Positions 1 through 8,000 of a stretch of 64,000 bases of DNA are shown piece after piece. The position numbers and the translations under genes are program-made. Origin of the DNA: an uncultured Clostridia bacterium (GTDB lineage: Bacteria > Bacillota > Clostridia > Christensenellales > Borkfalkiaceae); contig CALDOZ010000037.1 of NCBI GenBank assembly GCA_937912025.1, positions 14,376 through 78,375 of the forward strand, given 5' to 3'. Numbering within the stretch: the stretch's first letter is position 1; every line of letters begins with the position of its first letter. Under the pieces are notes generated by a model. That model worked only from the letters and a program-made list of their open reading frames with translations. It was not told the origin of the DNA and made no database searches.

Positions 1-2
1 AA

Positions 3-539
3 TATTTTTCAAACAACAAAAAATCGGTAACCGTAGTAGCAGGCGATACCTTCCGCGCGGCAGCGTCCGAGCAGTTAAGCGTTTGGGCGGATAGAGCGAA
101 CGTTCGAGTAATTAAGCATACGGAAGGAGCAGATCCGTCGGCAGTAGTTTACGATGCGATAGCGTCGGCAAAAGCAAAAAATACCGACGTTTTAATTATT
201 GATACCGCTGGTAGACTTCACGTTAAAGCAAATTTAATGGAAGAACTTAAAAAGATGTCAAGAGTTGTCGAACGTGAGTACGCAGAAGCCAATTTTTACA
301 AGTTTATCGTGCTTGATGCAACTACCGGTCAAAATGCTTTAAGTCAAGTAGAAGTGTTTGACGAGGCAGTTGGTCTTGACGGTATAGTATTAACTAAACT
401 TGACGGGACAGCGAAAGGCGGATTTGTTATTTCGCTTTGCGACGAATACGAAGTTCCCGTAGTGTTCGTTGGCGTAGGTGAAAAAATTGACGATATTGAA
501 CTTTTTAACGCTGAAGAGTTTGTGGACGCATTGTTTTAA
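3..539 (+). CDS. ftsY: Signal recognition particle receptor FtsY (5'-truncated)
   Basis: This is the C-terminal part of the NG GTPase domain of FtsY, the membrane-associated receptor that docks SRP-ribosome complexes at the Sec translocon. The reading frame is open from the window edge, so the N-terminal A domain, N domain and P-loop lie outside. Visible motifs are AGDTFRAAASEQL (G2-like insertion box region), DTAGRLH (G3), TKLDGTAKGG (G4) and GVGEKIDDIELF near the C-terminus. FtsY and Ffh share this fold. The ending FNAEEFVDALF matches FtsY, and the protein lacks the M domain that Ffh (3117-4442) has. A strong hairpin terminator follows 6 bases after the stop. The first in-frame ATG, at 237, is internal and not the real start. 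The call is firm. Confidence 0.95.
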   Translation, partial: YFSNNKKSVTVVAGDTFRAAASEQLSVWADRANVRVIKHTEGADPSAVVYDAIASAKAKNTDVLIIDTAGRLHVKANLMEELKKMSRVVEREYAEANFYKFIVLDATTGQNALSQVEVFDEAVGLDGIVLTKLDGTAKGGFVISLCDEYEVPVVFVGVGEKIDDIELFNAEEFVDALF

Positions 540-544
540 AACTT

Positions 545-570
545 AAAAAACCGCGTTTGCGGTTTTTTTT
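545..570 (+). terminator. Rho-independent terminator of ftsY
   Basis: An AAAAACCGC stem, GTTT loop and GCGGTTTTTTTT arm form a GC-containing hairpin with an eight-T tail directly after ftsY. It separates ftsY from the following glycoside hydrolase gene. Confidence 0.9.
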
Positions 571-651
571 GTAAAAATTTTTAAAAATATATAGAAATAT
601 TTTTAAATGGTGCTAAAATATAAATATACGTTAAATTTGGAGGAAATTATA

Positions 652-2739
652 ATGTTTAAAAAAGCAAAAGCAATATTTATTAATAATGAAGAACTTAATA
701 CTTTTGCGTGTTTTAAAACTAACGTTAATCAAAATAAGAAAGTTAAAATTCGTTTAACGGCGAACTCGTTTTATAAACTTTTCATAAACGGTAACGCTAT
801 AGCATTTGGACCGTGTCGTACGGCAAAAGGTTACGCTAGGGTTGATGAAATTTTACTTGATGATTATTTAACTAATGAAAATAACGAAATAGCAATTTTA
901 GTTGCAGGGTATAACTGTAAATCGCTTTCTACTTGTAAATTTAATTCTTTTTTAACTGCTGAAATTTACGCTAATAACGAAATTATAGCATATACGGGTA
1001 AAGATTTTAAAGGTTACGCCGTTACTTCACGAGTTAAAAAGGTTTATCGCTATTCAATGCAACGTCATTTTAGCGAAGTCATTGACTTTAATAACGGTAG
1101 TTTGCTTGGAGAAAATGAAGTTGAAACGGTTACCGTTTTAGAGCCAAAATATTTACCGCGTAGAGTAAATTATCCAAAATACCATATTGTAAATACGCTT
1201 GAAGCCGAAGTTACGGGTACTTTTACTAAAAAGGAAAATTTCGTTGATACGAAAGGCTGTTCTTCTTGGCGTGACCAAACGGGAAGTTGGGGTATTTTAG
1301 ATAGTAGTGAAATTAAATATAATCCGCGTAGTTTTATTCAATCTAACGTATATAACGCTAATAATTACGCCGTTAAATTTCCTATTACTATTAACGAAAA
1401 CGAATATGCAATTTTTGATTTAGGCGTTATTTTAACGGGATTTTTAGGCTTTTATATTGCTTGTGATAATTTTGCCGACGTTTGCGTTGCTTATAGCGAA
1501 AATTCAAATGACGGTGAATTTACTTTTGTTGACGGGTTCAACGCCTACAATTCGTGTGAATATATATTTAATAAAGGTAAATTTAATTTTGAAACTTTCG
1601 AGCCGTTTACCGCTAAAAAAATTATAATTTGTGCTAAAAAAGGTAGTGTCAAAATAAATGCCGTTAATATTAAAACTTATGAAGGCAATTTTGATAATAT
1701 TAAAAACGTTGAGTTTACAGACGACGAGTTAAATCTTATATATAAAGCGTCGGTTACTTCATTTACTCAAAACGCCGTTGACTTGTATACAGACTGTCCT
1801 TCACGCGAGCGCGCTGGTTGGCTCTGCGATAGTTATTTTACCGGCAAAACCGAATATTTCTTAACTAATAAAACTACCGTAGAAGATGCATTTTTAGAAA
1901 ATTACGTTTACTTTGAAAACGTTGAAGGTTATGAAGAAGGAATGATTCCTATGTGTTATCCGTCAGATAATAAGTTGGAATTTATTCCGCAATGGTCAAT
2001 GTGGTTTATTTTAGAAGTTGAAGAATATCTTTTAAAACGTAACGGTGCGTTAACTAAAGAGCAGTTCAAGCCCGTTATTTATAAACTTTTAGATTATTAT
2101 AAACGTTATGAAAATGAATACGGTTTACTTGAAAAATTATCTTCTTGGAACTTTGTGGAATGGTCTAAAGCAAATAGTTTAACAAACGGCGTAAACTACC
2201 CAACAAACTTTTTATACGCTAAAGTTTTAGATTGTGTGTATAATATTTACGGAGATGAAACTTGTTTAAATAAAGCCAAAAACGTTCGTAAAATTGCAAT
2301 TTCGCAGTCTTTCGACGGTAAACTTTTCCACGATTTAGCAACGCGTGACGAAAACGGTAAATTAGTTTTAAACGACGATATTACCGAAATTTGTCAGTAC
2401 TACGCTATATTGTTTTCGGGTATTGACGTTAAAAGTGAAAAGTATTCTTATTTATATAATACCGTTACGCGCGTATTTAATAAGGATAGAACGGTTATGC
2501 CTGAAATTGAAAAAATTAATATGTTTATAGGCGTGTATTTAAAACTTTTAGCGCTTGATGATATGGGCGAAAACGAACTTTTAATACAAACTGTTAAAGA
2601 TTATTTCTTACCAATGGCAAAAACGACGGGTACTTTATGGGAATACGTTACGGTAAGTAGAAGTTTATGTCACGGTTTTGCTTCCGTTGCTTGCGTTATC
2701 ATTGAAAAAGCGGGCAAAGCGCTCAATTTAATAAAATAA
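652..2739 (+). CDS. GH78-like alpha-L-rhamnosidase family protein
   Basis: This is a 695-residue protein resembling family 78 alpha-L-rhamnosidases, which release terminal L-rhamnose from plant glycans and pectin side chains. The N-terminal ~170 residues look like the beta-sandwich domain of this family (FYKLFINGNAIAFGPCR). The (alpha/alpha)6 catalytic barrel begins near residue 360. The family catalytic-site signature appears as DCPSRERAGWLCD near residue 381; most members have DCPxRxERxGWxGD, so the acid residue region is slightly divergent. No signal peptide is seen, so it is probably cytoplasmic and acts on imported oligosaccharides. The ATG at 652 is chosen because GGAGG lies 8 bases upstream; the frame is also open from 607. 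It is a single-gene unit between two terminators, wedged between ftsY and ylxM-ffh. Exact substrate is unknown. Confidence 0.75.
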   Translation: MFKKAKAIFINNEELNTFACFKTNVNQNKKVKIRLTANSFYKLFINGNAIAFGPCRTAKGYARVDEILLDDYLTNENNEIAILVAGYNCKSLSTCKFNSFLTAEIYANNEIIAYTGKDFKGYAVTSRVKKVYRYSMQRHFSEVIDFNNGSLLGENEVETVTVLEPKYLPRRVNYPKYHIVNTLEAEVTGTFTKKENFVDTKGCSSWRDQTGSWGILDSSEIKYNPRSFIQSNVYNANNYAVKFPITINENEYAIFDLGVILTGFLGFYIACDNFADVCVAYSENSNDGEFTFVDGFNAYNSCEYIFNKGKFNFETFEPFTAKKIIICAKKGSVKINAVNIKTYEGNFDNIKNVEFTDDELNLIYKASVTSFTQNAVDLYTDCPSRERAGWLCDSYFTGKTEYFLTNKTTVEDAFLENYVYFENVEGYEEGMIPMCYPSDNKLEFIPQWSMWFILEVEEYLLKRNGALTKEQFKPVIYKLLDYYKRYENEYGLLEKLSSWNFVEWSKANSLTNGVNYPTNFLYAKVLDCVYNIYGDETCLNKAKNVRKIAISQSFDGKLFHDLATRDENGKLVLNDDITEICQYYAILFSGIDVKSEKYSYLYNTVTRVFNKDRTVMPEIEKINMFIGVYLKLLALDDMGENELLIQTVKDYFLPMAKTTGTLWEYVTVSRSLCHGFASVACVIIEKAGKALNLIK

Positions 2740-2744
2740 TTTTT

Positions 2745-2778
2745 CAACTGTCAAGTAATTTTGCTTGACAGTTGTTTT
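2745..2778 (+). terminator. Terminator of the GH78-like gene
   Basis: CAACTGTCAAG pairs with CTTGACAGTTG over an 8-base loop and is followed by TTTT. The 3' arm also contains the -35 box of the next promoter, so terminator and promoter physically overlap. Confidence 0.85.
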
Positions 2779-2793
2779 ATATTAGTGTATAAT
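2765..2793 (+). promoter_or_regulatory. Consensus SigA promoter for the ylxM-ffh operon
   Basis: TTGACA (2765-2770), a 17-base spacer and TATAAT (2788-2793) match the consensus exactly. Transcription should start near 2800, about 15 bases before the ylxM start codon. The ribosome site AGGGGAAAG is just upstream of the ATG. Confidence 0.88.
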
Positions 2794-2814
2794 CGTTAGG
2801 AAAAAGGGGAAAGT

Positions 2815-3117
2815 ATGCAAAAAGATTTAAGTTATTCCGAACTTTTTAGCGAGTACAAATCGCTTTTAACTGAAAATCAAGCGGAAATTTTTGAACTTTA
2901 TTACTTTTGCGACCTTTCTTTAAGAGAAATATCTGAAATGAAAAATATTTCACGCCAAGGCGTTAGCGACTCTGTATCTAAAACGCGTGAATTATTATTA
3001 GCCTACGAAAGTAAACTCGGTTTGTTACAAAAGAAAAGCAAACTACTTGAAATTGTGAACGGTTTTGAAAGTAGCGATAGTAAAGACGCGCTTTTAAAAT
3101 TAATCGGAGATATTTAA
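2815..3117 (+). CDS. ylxM: SRP-associated HTH protein YlxM
   Basis: A 100-residue protein of the YlxM/p13 family, the small sigma-70 region-4-like helix-turn-helix protein encoded just before ffh in Firmicutes and proposed to modulate SRP activity. Visible features are the start region LSYSELFSEYKSLLTENQ, the helix YYFCDLSLREISEMKNISRQGVSDSV, which is the HTH core, and a C-terminal coiled helix. Length is typical (about 105-115). The stop codon overlaps the ffh start (TAATG), indicating translational coupling. It is the first gene behind the consensus promoter at 2765-2793. Confidence 0.93.
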   Translation: MQKDLSYSELFSEYKSLLTENQAEIFELYYFCDLSLREISEMKNISRQGVSDSVSKTRELLLAYESKLGLLQKKSKLLEIVNGFESSDSKDALLKLIGDI

Positions 3118-4442
3118 TGGCAAATTTATTTAGCGGTTTAAGTGAAAAACTTAATCACGTATTTACTAAACTTACAAAAAAAGGAACGCTTACCGAACTT
3201 GAAATAAAGCAAGCAATGCGCGAAGTTAGAATTGCTTTACTTGAAGCCGACGTAAACCTTATGGTGGCAAAAGATTTTGTTAATAAGGTTAGCGAAAAGG
3301 CGCTTGGTCAGTCTGTACTTAAAAGTTTAAGTCCTACTCAACAAGTAATTAAAATCGTTTCGGAAGAACTTACCGCGCTTATGGGTAGCACTAACAGTAA
3401 ACTTAACGTTAGTGACAATCCGCCAACGGTAATTATGATGTGCGGTCTTCAAGGCGCAGGTAAAACTACGCTTACCGGTAAACTTGCGTTGCACCTTAAA
3501 AAATCGGGTAAAAAACCACTTGTAGTAGCATGTGACGTTTATCGTCCTGCGGCAATATCTCAACTTAAAGTAGTTGCTAAACAAGCGGATGTTGAAACGT
3601 ATGACGAAGGTCAAGGTAATCCCGTTAAAATTGCTAAAAATGCCTTAGAAAAAGCCAAGAAATTTGGGTTTGATACCGTCATATTAGATACTGCTGGTAG
3701 ACTTCATATCGATAGCGAACTTATGCAAGAGTTAAAAGATATTGTATCGGCGGTAAAACCAAACGAAATTTTACTTACCGTAGACAGTATGACTGGTCAA
3801 GACGCTGTAAACGTTGCGAAAACTTTTAACGAAAATTTAGAAATTACTGGCGTTGTATTAACTAAACTTGACGGCGATACCCGTGGTGGCGCGTGCTTGT
3901 CGGTAAAAGCGGTAACGGGTAAACCTATTAAGTTTGCAAGCGTAGGTGAAAAACTCGGCGATTTAGAGCCTTTCTATCCTGATAGAATGGCAAAGCGTAT
4001 ACTTGGAATGGGTGACGTAATGTCGCTTATTGAAAAGGCGCAAGAAGCGGTAACTGAAGAAGATATGAAAACGATGGAAAAGCGCATGCGCGAAAATTCC
4101 TTTACGTTGGAAGATTATCTTGCTCAGTTTGATATGATTAAAAAAATGGGTGGCGCTTCTGAAATTATGAATATGCTTCCAGGAATGGGTATGGGTAAAC
4201 TCAAAGGCTTAAAGATGGGCGAAGTTGACGAAAATAAGATGGAGCGCACAAAAGCAATTATTCTTTCAATGACTAAAAAAGAAAGAAACGACCCGTCGCT
4301 ACTTAACTATTCAAGAAAGATTAGAATAGCAAACGGAAGCGGAACTACCGTTCAAGAAATAAATCAATTACTTAAACAGTACGACCAGACAAAATTATTA
4401 ATGAAACAATTAAAGGGTGGCAAACGCAGATTTCCCTTTTAA
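3117..4442 (+). CDS. ffh: Signal recognition particle protein Ffh (SRP54)
   Basis: Ffh binds signal sequences as they emerge from the ribosome, together with 4.5S/6S RNA, and delivers nascent chains to FtsY. The 441 residues contain an N domain (1-~95), a G domain with the P-loop GLQGAGKTTLTGKLA near residue 110, DTAGRLH, TKLDGDTRGGACLS, and a methionine-rich M domain from about residue 300. The M domain carries the GMGMGKLKGLKMG finger loop and a basic RNA-binding helix. Length is normal for the family. It overlaps ylxM by one base. About 40 bases separate it from rpsP, so the operon probably continues. Confidence 0.98.
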   Translation: MANLFSGLSEKLNHVFTKLTKKGTLTELEIKQAMREVRIALLEADVNLMVAKDFVNKVSEKALGQSVLKSLSPTQQVIKIVSEELTALMGSTNSKLNVSDNPPTVIMMCGLQGAGKTTLTGKLALHLKKSGKKPLVVACDVYRPAAISQLKVVAKQADVETYDEGQGNPVKIAKNALEKAKKFGFDTVILDTAGRLHIDSELMQELKDIVSAVKPNEILLTVDSMTGQDAVNVAKTFNENLEITGVVLTKLDGDTRGGACLSVKAVTGKPIKFASVGEKLGDLEPFYPDRMAKRILGMGDVMSLIEKAQEAVTEEDMKTMEKRMRENSFTLEDYLAQFDMIKKMGGASEIMNMLPGMGMGKLKGLKMGEVDENKMERTKAIILSMTKKERNDPSLLNYSRKIRIANGSGTTVQEINQLLKQYDQTKLLMKQLKGGKRRFPF

Positions 4443-4485
4443 TAAAACGTAATAAATTATAAAACAATTATCGGAGGATAAAAAA

Positions 4486-4782
4486 ATGGCAGTAAAAATG
4501 AGATTAACCAGACTTGGTGATAAAGGTAACGCTTTATACAGAATCGTAGTAGTAGACGCAAGAGTTGCTCGTGACGGCGCTTATATTGACAAAATTGGTC
4601 ACTACAACCCTAACACTAACCCTGCAACAGTTGTTGTAGACGTTGAAAAAGCAAAAGATTGGCTCGCTAAAGGTGTTCAACCTACTGAAACTGTTAAAAA
4701 CATTCTTGTAAAAGCAGGCGTTATTGAAAAATCTAATAAACTTTCTCCAAGCAAAACTAATCCTAAAAACAAGAAAAAATAA
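4486..4782 (+). CDS. rpsP: 30S ribosomal protein S16
   Basis: Small-subunit assembly protein S16, 98 residues. The N-terminal MAVKMRLTRLGDKGNALYR and the IGHYNPNTNP turn are hallmark S16 sequences. The C-terminal tail is lysine-rich (KTNPKNKKK). It has a strong ribosome site (GGAGG) and codon use typical of a highly expressed gene. In Firmicutes rpsP is followed by a KH protein, rimM and trmD, exactly as here. Confidence 0.98.
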   Translation: MAVKMRLTRLGDKGNALYRIVVVDARVARDGAYIDKIGHYNPNTNPATVVVDVEKAKDWLAKGVQPTETVKNILVKAGVIEKSNKLSPSKTNPKNKKK

Positions 4783-4800
4783 TAGGAGGCGCTAAGCATA

Positions 4801-5046
4801 ATGCTTGAACTTGTTAAATACGTTGTTTCGCAATTTGCTGAAAAGCAAGACGAAATTAAATACCTTGTTGACGAAGGTGACGACGTTGTAACAATCACCG
4901 TAGTGCTTGATGAAAGCGATATGGGTAAAGTAATAGGTCGTCAAGGTAAACTTGCTAAAGCCCTTAGAACTATCGTTCGCGCGGCAAGTAGCAAAGAAAA
5001 TAAAAAATACAACGTTGAAATAAAGGAAAAGGGAGAAATTGCATAA
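4801..5046 (+). CDS. khpA: KH-domain RNA-binding protein KhpA
   Basis: An 81-residue single-KH-domain protein (YlqC/KhpA family), a small RNA chaperone-like protein that works with KhpB/Jag in cell-size and envelope control in Gram-positives. The GxxG nucleic-acid loop is visible as GKVIGRQGKLAKALR near residues 41-55. The N-terminal MLELVKYVVSQFAEK is characteristic of the family. It lies 18 bases after rpsP with GGAGG in the gap, and 17 bases before rimM. Confidence 0.95.
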   Translation: MLELVKYVVSQFAEKQDEIKYLVDEGDDVVTITVVLDESDMGKVIGRQGKLAKALRTIVRAASSKENKKYNVEIKEKGEIA

Positions 5047-5063
5047 ATTTCTCTCATATTTTT

Positions 5064-5570
5064 ATGGAAAAACTTTTAATTGCTGAAACTTTAAAACCCC
5101 AAGGTATTAAAGGGGAAATTAAAGTAAAACTAATCGTTGACGGTTTTTTTGCCGTAAAAAACGTAAAAAAAGTTTACGACGAGCAAGGCAACGAATATTT
5201 AGTTAATAATTTTAAAGACGTTACCGGCGGTTTTGCATTTTTACATCTTGACGGTGTAAATTCAAGAAACGACGCCGAACTTTTGCGTGGTAAAAGTTTT
5301 TTTGCTAATAAAACGGATATTAAAAAAGATAAAAACGCCTTTTTTATTTCAGACCTTATAGGCGTAACGCTTATTGTTGGCGATAATAAAGTTGGCGAAA
5401 TTAGCGACGTTATAAAGTCTAACGTTGATATTTTTGAGTTTACTAATCTTAGCGGTAAAAAATGTTATTTTCCGTTTTTGAAAAAACTTAATTATCAAAT
5501 TGATTTAGATAATAAAATTATGACCGTAAACGAGCAAGCGTTTAAGGAGGTTGTAGTAGATGAGAGTTGA
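5064..5570 (+). CDS. rimM: Ribosome maturation factor RimM
   Basis: RimM assists 30S subunit head assembly around S19 and 16S rRNA processing. The 168-residue protein has the N-terminal beta-barrel motif LKPQGIKGEIKVK and a C-terminal PRC-barrel with the family signature FPFLKKL near residues 133-139. Length is normal. The C-terminus overlaps trmD by 11 bases in another frame, a frequent arrangement that couples the two genes. Confidence 0.95.
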   Translation: MEKLLIAETLKPQGIKGEIKVKLIVDGFFAVKNVKKVYDEQGNEYLVNNFKDVTGGFAFLHLDGVNSRNDAELLRGKSFFANKTDIKKDKNAFFISDLIGVTLIVGDNKVGEISDVIKSNVDIFEFTNLSGKKCYFPFLKKLNYQIDLDNKIMTVNEQAFKEVVVDES

Positions 5571-6228
5571 TATTTTAACGCTCTTTCCTGAAATGTTTAC
5601 ACCCCTTAACGAAAGTATTATAGGTAGGGCAAAACAAGCGGGCAAAATACAAATTAACGTTCACGATATTAGAGAGTATACTCTTGATAAACATAAAAAG
5701 TGCGACGATTATCCGTTTGGCGGTGGCGCTGGTATGGTTATGACGGCTCAACCTATCGCATCGGCAATAGAAGCGATAGACCCAGACCATAAAGCAAGAA
5801 GAATTTTTACGTCGCCCAAAGGTCAAACGTTTAAGCAATCTTACGTTAAAACTCTAATTGATTACGAGCATATAATTATTTTATGCGGTCATTACGAAGG
5901 TGTTGACGAGCGTGTTATAGAGTTGTATATCGACGAAGAAATCTCTATTGGCGACTATGTTTTAACGGGTGGCGAACTTCCCGCTATGGTTATTACCGAT
6001 TGTTTAGCAAGGTATTGCGACGGTGTTATTAGCGCAGAGTCTTTAACCGAAGAATCTTTTTCAAGCGGATTGCTTGAATACCCTCAATATACAAGACCGC
6101 AAGAATTTAAAGGTCTTAAAGTTCCCGACGTATTACTGTCTGGAAATCACGGCGAAGTTGATAAATGGCGATATAATAAATCGCTTGAAATAACTAAAAA
6201 ACTCCGTCCCGATTTATTAAAAAAGTAG
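5560..6228 (+). CDS. trmD: tRNA (guanine37-N1)-methyltransferase TrmD
   Basis: TrmD methylates G37 next to the anticodon of several tRNAs with S-adenosylmethionine, preventing frameshifts. The 222-residue SPOUT protein shows MRVDILTLFPEMF at the start, DYPFGGGAGMVM, LCGHYEGVDERV and the trefoil-knot cofactor loop SIGDYVLTGGELPAMV near residues 129-144. The ATG at 5560 has AAGGAGG upstream inside rimM. It is a complete, standard-length enzyme. Confidence 0.97.
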   Translation: MRVDILTLFPEMFTPLNESIIGRAKQAGKIQINVHDIREYTLDKHKKCDDYPFGGGAGMVMTAQPIASAIEAIDPDHKARRIFTSPKGQTFKQSYVKTLIDYEHIIILCGHYEGVDERVIELYIDEEISIGDYVLTGGELPAMVITDCLARYCDGVISAESLTEESFSSGLLEYPQYTRPQEFKGLKVPDVLLSGNHGEVDKWRYNKSLEITKKLRPDLLKK

Positions 6229-6240
6229 TAGGAAAAGTTT

Positions 6241-7071
6241 ATGTTTTTACAATGGTACCCCGGTCATATGACCAAAGCAATGAGAATGATGGAGTCGGAA
6301 GTTAAACTTTGCGACGGTATAATTTACGTTCTTGATGCAAGAGCGCCTTTTGCGTGCCTAAATAAAAAATTATCGTCAATATTTGGCTCGCGTCCCGTTG
6401 TGTACGTTTTAAATAAGTCGGACCTTGTAAGCGCTGAAGACCTTAAAAAGACAATTTCCGTTTTTGAAAGTTGGGGTAAAATTGTAATTTCCACCGTTGG
6501 TACGGGAGATAAATGCGCAAGCGTTTTATACGGCGCAATATCTAAAGCCTTAGCAAGTGTTAAAGAAAAATACGCTAAAAAGGGCATTAAAAAATCGCTT
6601 AGAGTTATGGTTTGCGGTATACCTAACACGGGTAAATCTACCGTTATAAATTCTCTTTGCGGTGGTAAGCGCGCTAAAACGGGCGACAAAGCAGGCGTAA
6701 CTAAAGATAAGCAATGGCTTAAAATTAAAGACCTTGAACTTTTAGATACTCCAGGCACTACTCCACCTAGTTTCGAAAATCAACAAAACGCAGAATATCT
6801 TGCTTATATCGGTAGCATAAACGACGATATTATTGACTTTATTGAACTTTCGTTAGACCTTATAGGTTACTTAATCGAGCGTTATCCTACGGCAATTTTA
6901 AACGCTTACGGCATAACGACTGAAAATAAAACTAACTACGAAATTTTTACTGAGATAGGTAAAAAACGCGGTTGTCTTAAAAAGGGTGGCGAAGTTGACG
7001 ACGAGCGCACCGCAAGCGCAATTATTGGCGATTTAAGAAAAGGTAAAATAGCGAAAATCATTTTTAATTAA
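6241..7071 (+). CDS. rbgA: Ribosome biogenesis GTPase YlqF (RbgA)
   Basis: RbgA/YlqF is a circularly permuted GTPase needed for late assembly of the 50S subunit. The permuted motif order is visible: WYPGHMTKAMR at the start, NKSDL (G4) near residue 58, then GIPNTGKSTVINSL (G1) near residue 126 and DTPGTTPP (G3) near residue 169. The C-terminal helical ANTAR-like region follows. At 276 residues it has normal length. It sits 12 bases after trmD and 1 base before rnhB. Confidence 0.95.
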   Translation: MFLQWYPGHMTKAMRMMESEVKLCDGIIYVLDARAPFACLNKKLSSIFGSRPVVYVLNKSDLVSAEDLKKTISVFESWGKIVISTVGTGDKCASVLYGAISKALASVKEKYAKKGIKKSLRVMVCGIPNTGKSTVINSLCGGKRAKTGDKAGVTKDKQWLKIKDLELLDTPGTTPPSFENQQNAEYLAYIGSINDDIIDFIELSLDLIGYLIERYPTAILNAYGITTENKTNYEIFTEIGKKRGCLKKGGEVDDERTASAIIGDLRKGKIAKIIFN

Positions 7072-7072
7072 T

Positions 7073-7696
7073 ATGGAAAAAATCACCGTAGATAAACTTG
7101 AATACGAAAAAAAACATATCAACCTTGGTGCAAAATATATTGCTGGCGTTGACGAAGTTGGGCGTGGTCCACTTGCCGGTCCAGTTGTTTGCGCGTCCGT
7201 CATTATGCCTATGGACGATATTATTGAAGGTGTTGACGATAGTAAAAAATTATCTAAGAAAAAGCGTGAAAAGTTATACGACGAAATTTTAGATAAAGCA
7301 ATTGCTTACACTATTTGTAAGGTTGAGCCTAGCGTTATTGACGAGATAAATATTTTAAACGCAACTAAATTGTGTATGAAAGAATGTGTTGAAACGTTAG
7401 CGGTTACGCCTGATATAGTGCTTGTTGACGCCGTTAAACTCGACACTAATTTAAAATGTGAAAGCATAATTAAAGGCGATTTTAAAAGTTATTCAATAGG
7501 CGCAGCTTCAATCGTAGCAAAAGTTTTTCGTGATAGGCTTATGGAAGAATACGCCGTTGAATATCCAGGCTATGGTTTTGAGCGCAATAGTGGTTACGGA
7601 ACTAAAGAACATATATCAAAAATAAAGGAGTCAGGACCATGTCCGATTCACCGAAAAACCTTTATAAAAAACTTTTGGGCGCAAAAGGAGAACTAA
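7073..7696 (+). CDS. rnhB: Ribonuclease HII
   Basis: RNase HII cleaves RNA in RNA-DNA hybrids and removes single ribonucleotides misincorporated into DNA. The 207-residue protein shows AGVDEVGRGPLAGPVVCASV near residues 24-43, with the catalytic Asp-Glu pair, then DSKKLSKKKRE, a second acidic site in VLVDAVKLD, and a third in SIVAKVFRDRLM. The start at 7073 is 1 base after the rbgA stop, with weak ribosome-site similarity, so translation is probably coupled. The last 58 bases overlap yraN in another frame. Confidence 0.96.
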   Translation: MEKITVDKLEYEKKHINLGAKYIAGVDEVGRGPLAGPVVCASVIMPMDDIIEGVDDSKKLSKKKREKLYDEILDKAIAYTICKVEPSVIDEINILNATKLCMKECVETLAVTPDIVLVDAVKLDTNLKCESIIKGDFKSYSIGAASIVAKVFRDRLMEEYAVEYPGYGFERNSGYGTKEHISKIKESGPCPIHRKTFIKNFWAQKEN

Positions 7697-7998
7697 TTGC
7701 CGTTAAGTTTTTAAAAAAGAAAGGTTATAAAATTTTACATAAAAATTATAAAACGAAATTTGGCGAGGCGGATATTATTGCGTTAAAAGACGGTATAACC
7801 GTTTTTGTTGAAGTCAAAACGCGTACTTCACTTAAATACGGTACTCCCGCCGAAGCCGTAAACTACACAAAACAACAAAAATATCGCGATATTGCAAACG
7901 CGTATTTAATGCTTAACGACTGCAAGGACGGTCAAATTTCTTTTGCCGTTGTAGAAGTTTTAGGCGATAGTGTAAACTTTATTGAAAACGCATTTTAA
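7639..7998 (+). CDS. yraN: YraN family endonuclease-like protein (UPF0102)
   Basis: A 119-residue member of the UPF0102/YraN family, a Holliday-junction-resolvase-like fold of poorly defined function often next to rnhB. Conserved residues are visible: GAKGELIAVKFLKKKGYKIL, then NYKTKFGEADIIALKD and TVFVEVKTRT, giving the E-D-ExK pattern of PD-(D/E)xK nucleases. The ATG at 7639 lies inside rnhB but has AAGGAG 9 bases upstream, and the MSDSPKNLYKK extension is plausible, so the 58-base overlap is accepted. It ends 2 bases before the next gene. Confidence 0.9.
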   Translation: MSDSPKNLYKKLLGAKGELIAVKFLKKKGYKILHKNYKTKFGEADIIALKDGITVFVEVKTRTSLKYGTPAEAVNYTKQQKYRDIANAYLMLNDCKDGQISFAVVEVLGDSVNFIENAF

Positions 7999-8000
7999 TT

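Noticed and set aside
7639..7696. Mis-called start of yraN because of the overlap with rnhB
   Set aside because: AAGGAG and the ATG at 7639 fit well, and the N-terminal extension is plausible, so a real 58-base overlap is accepted.
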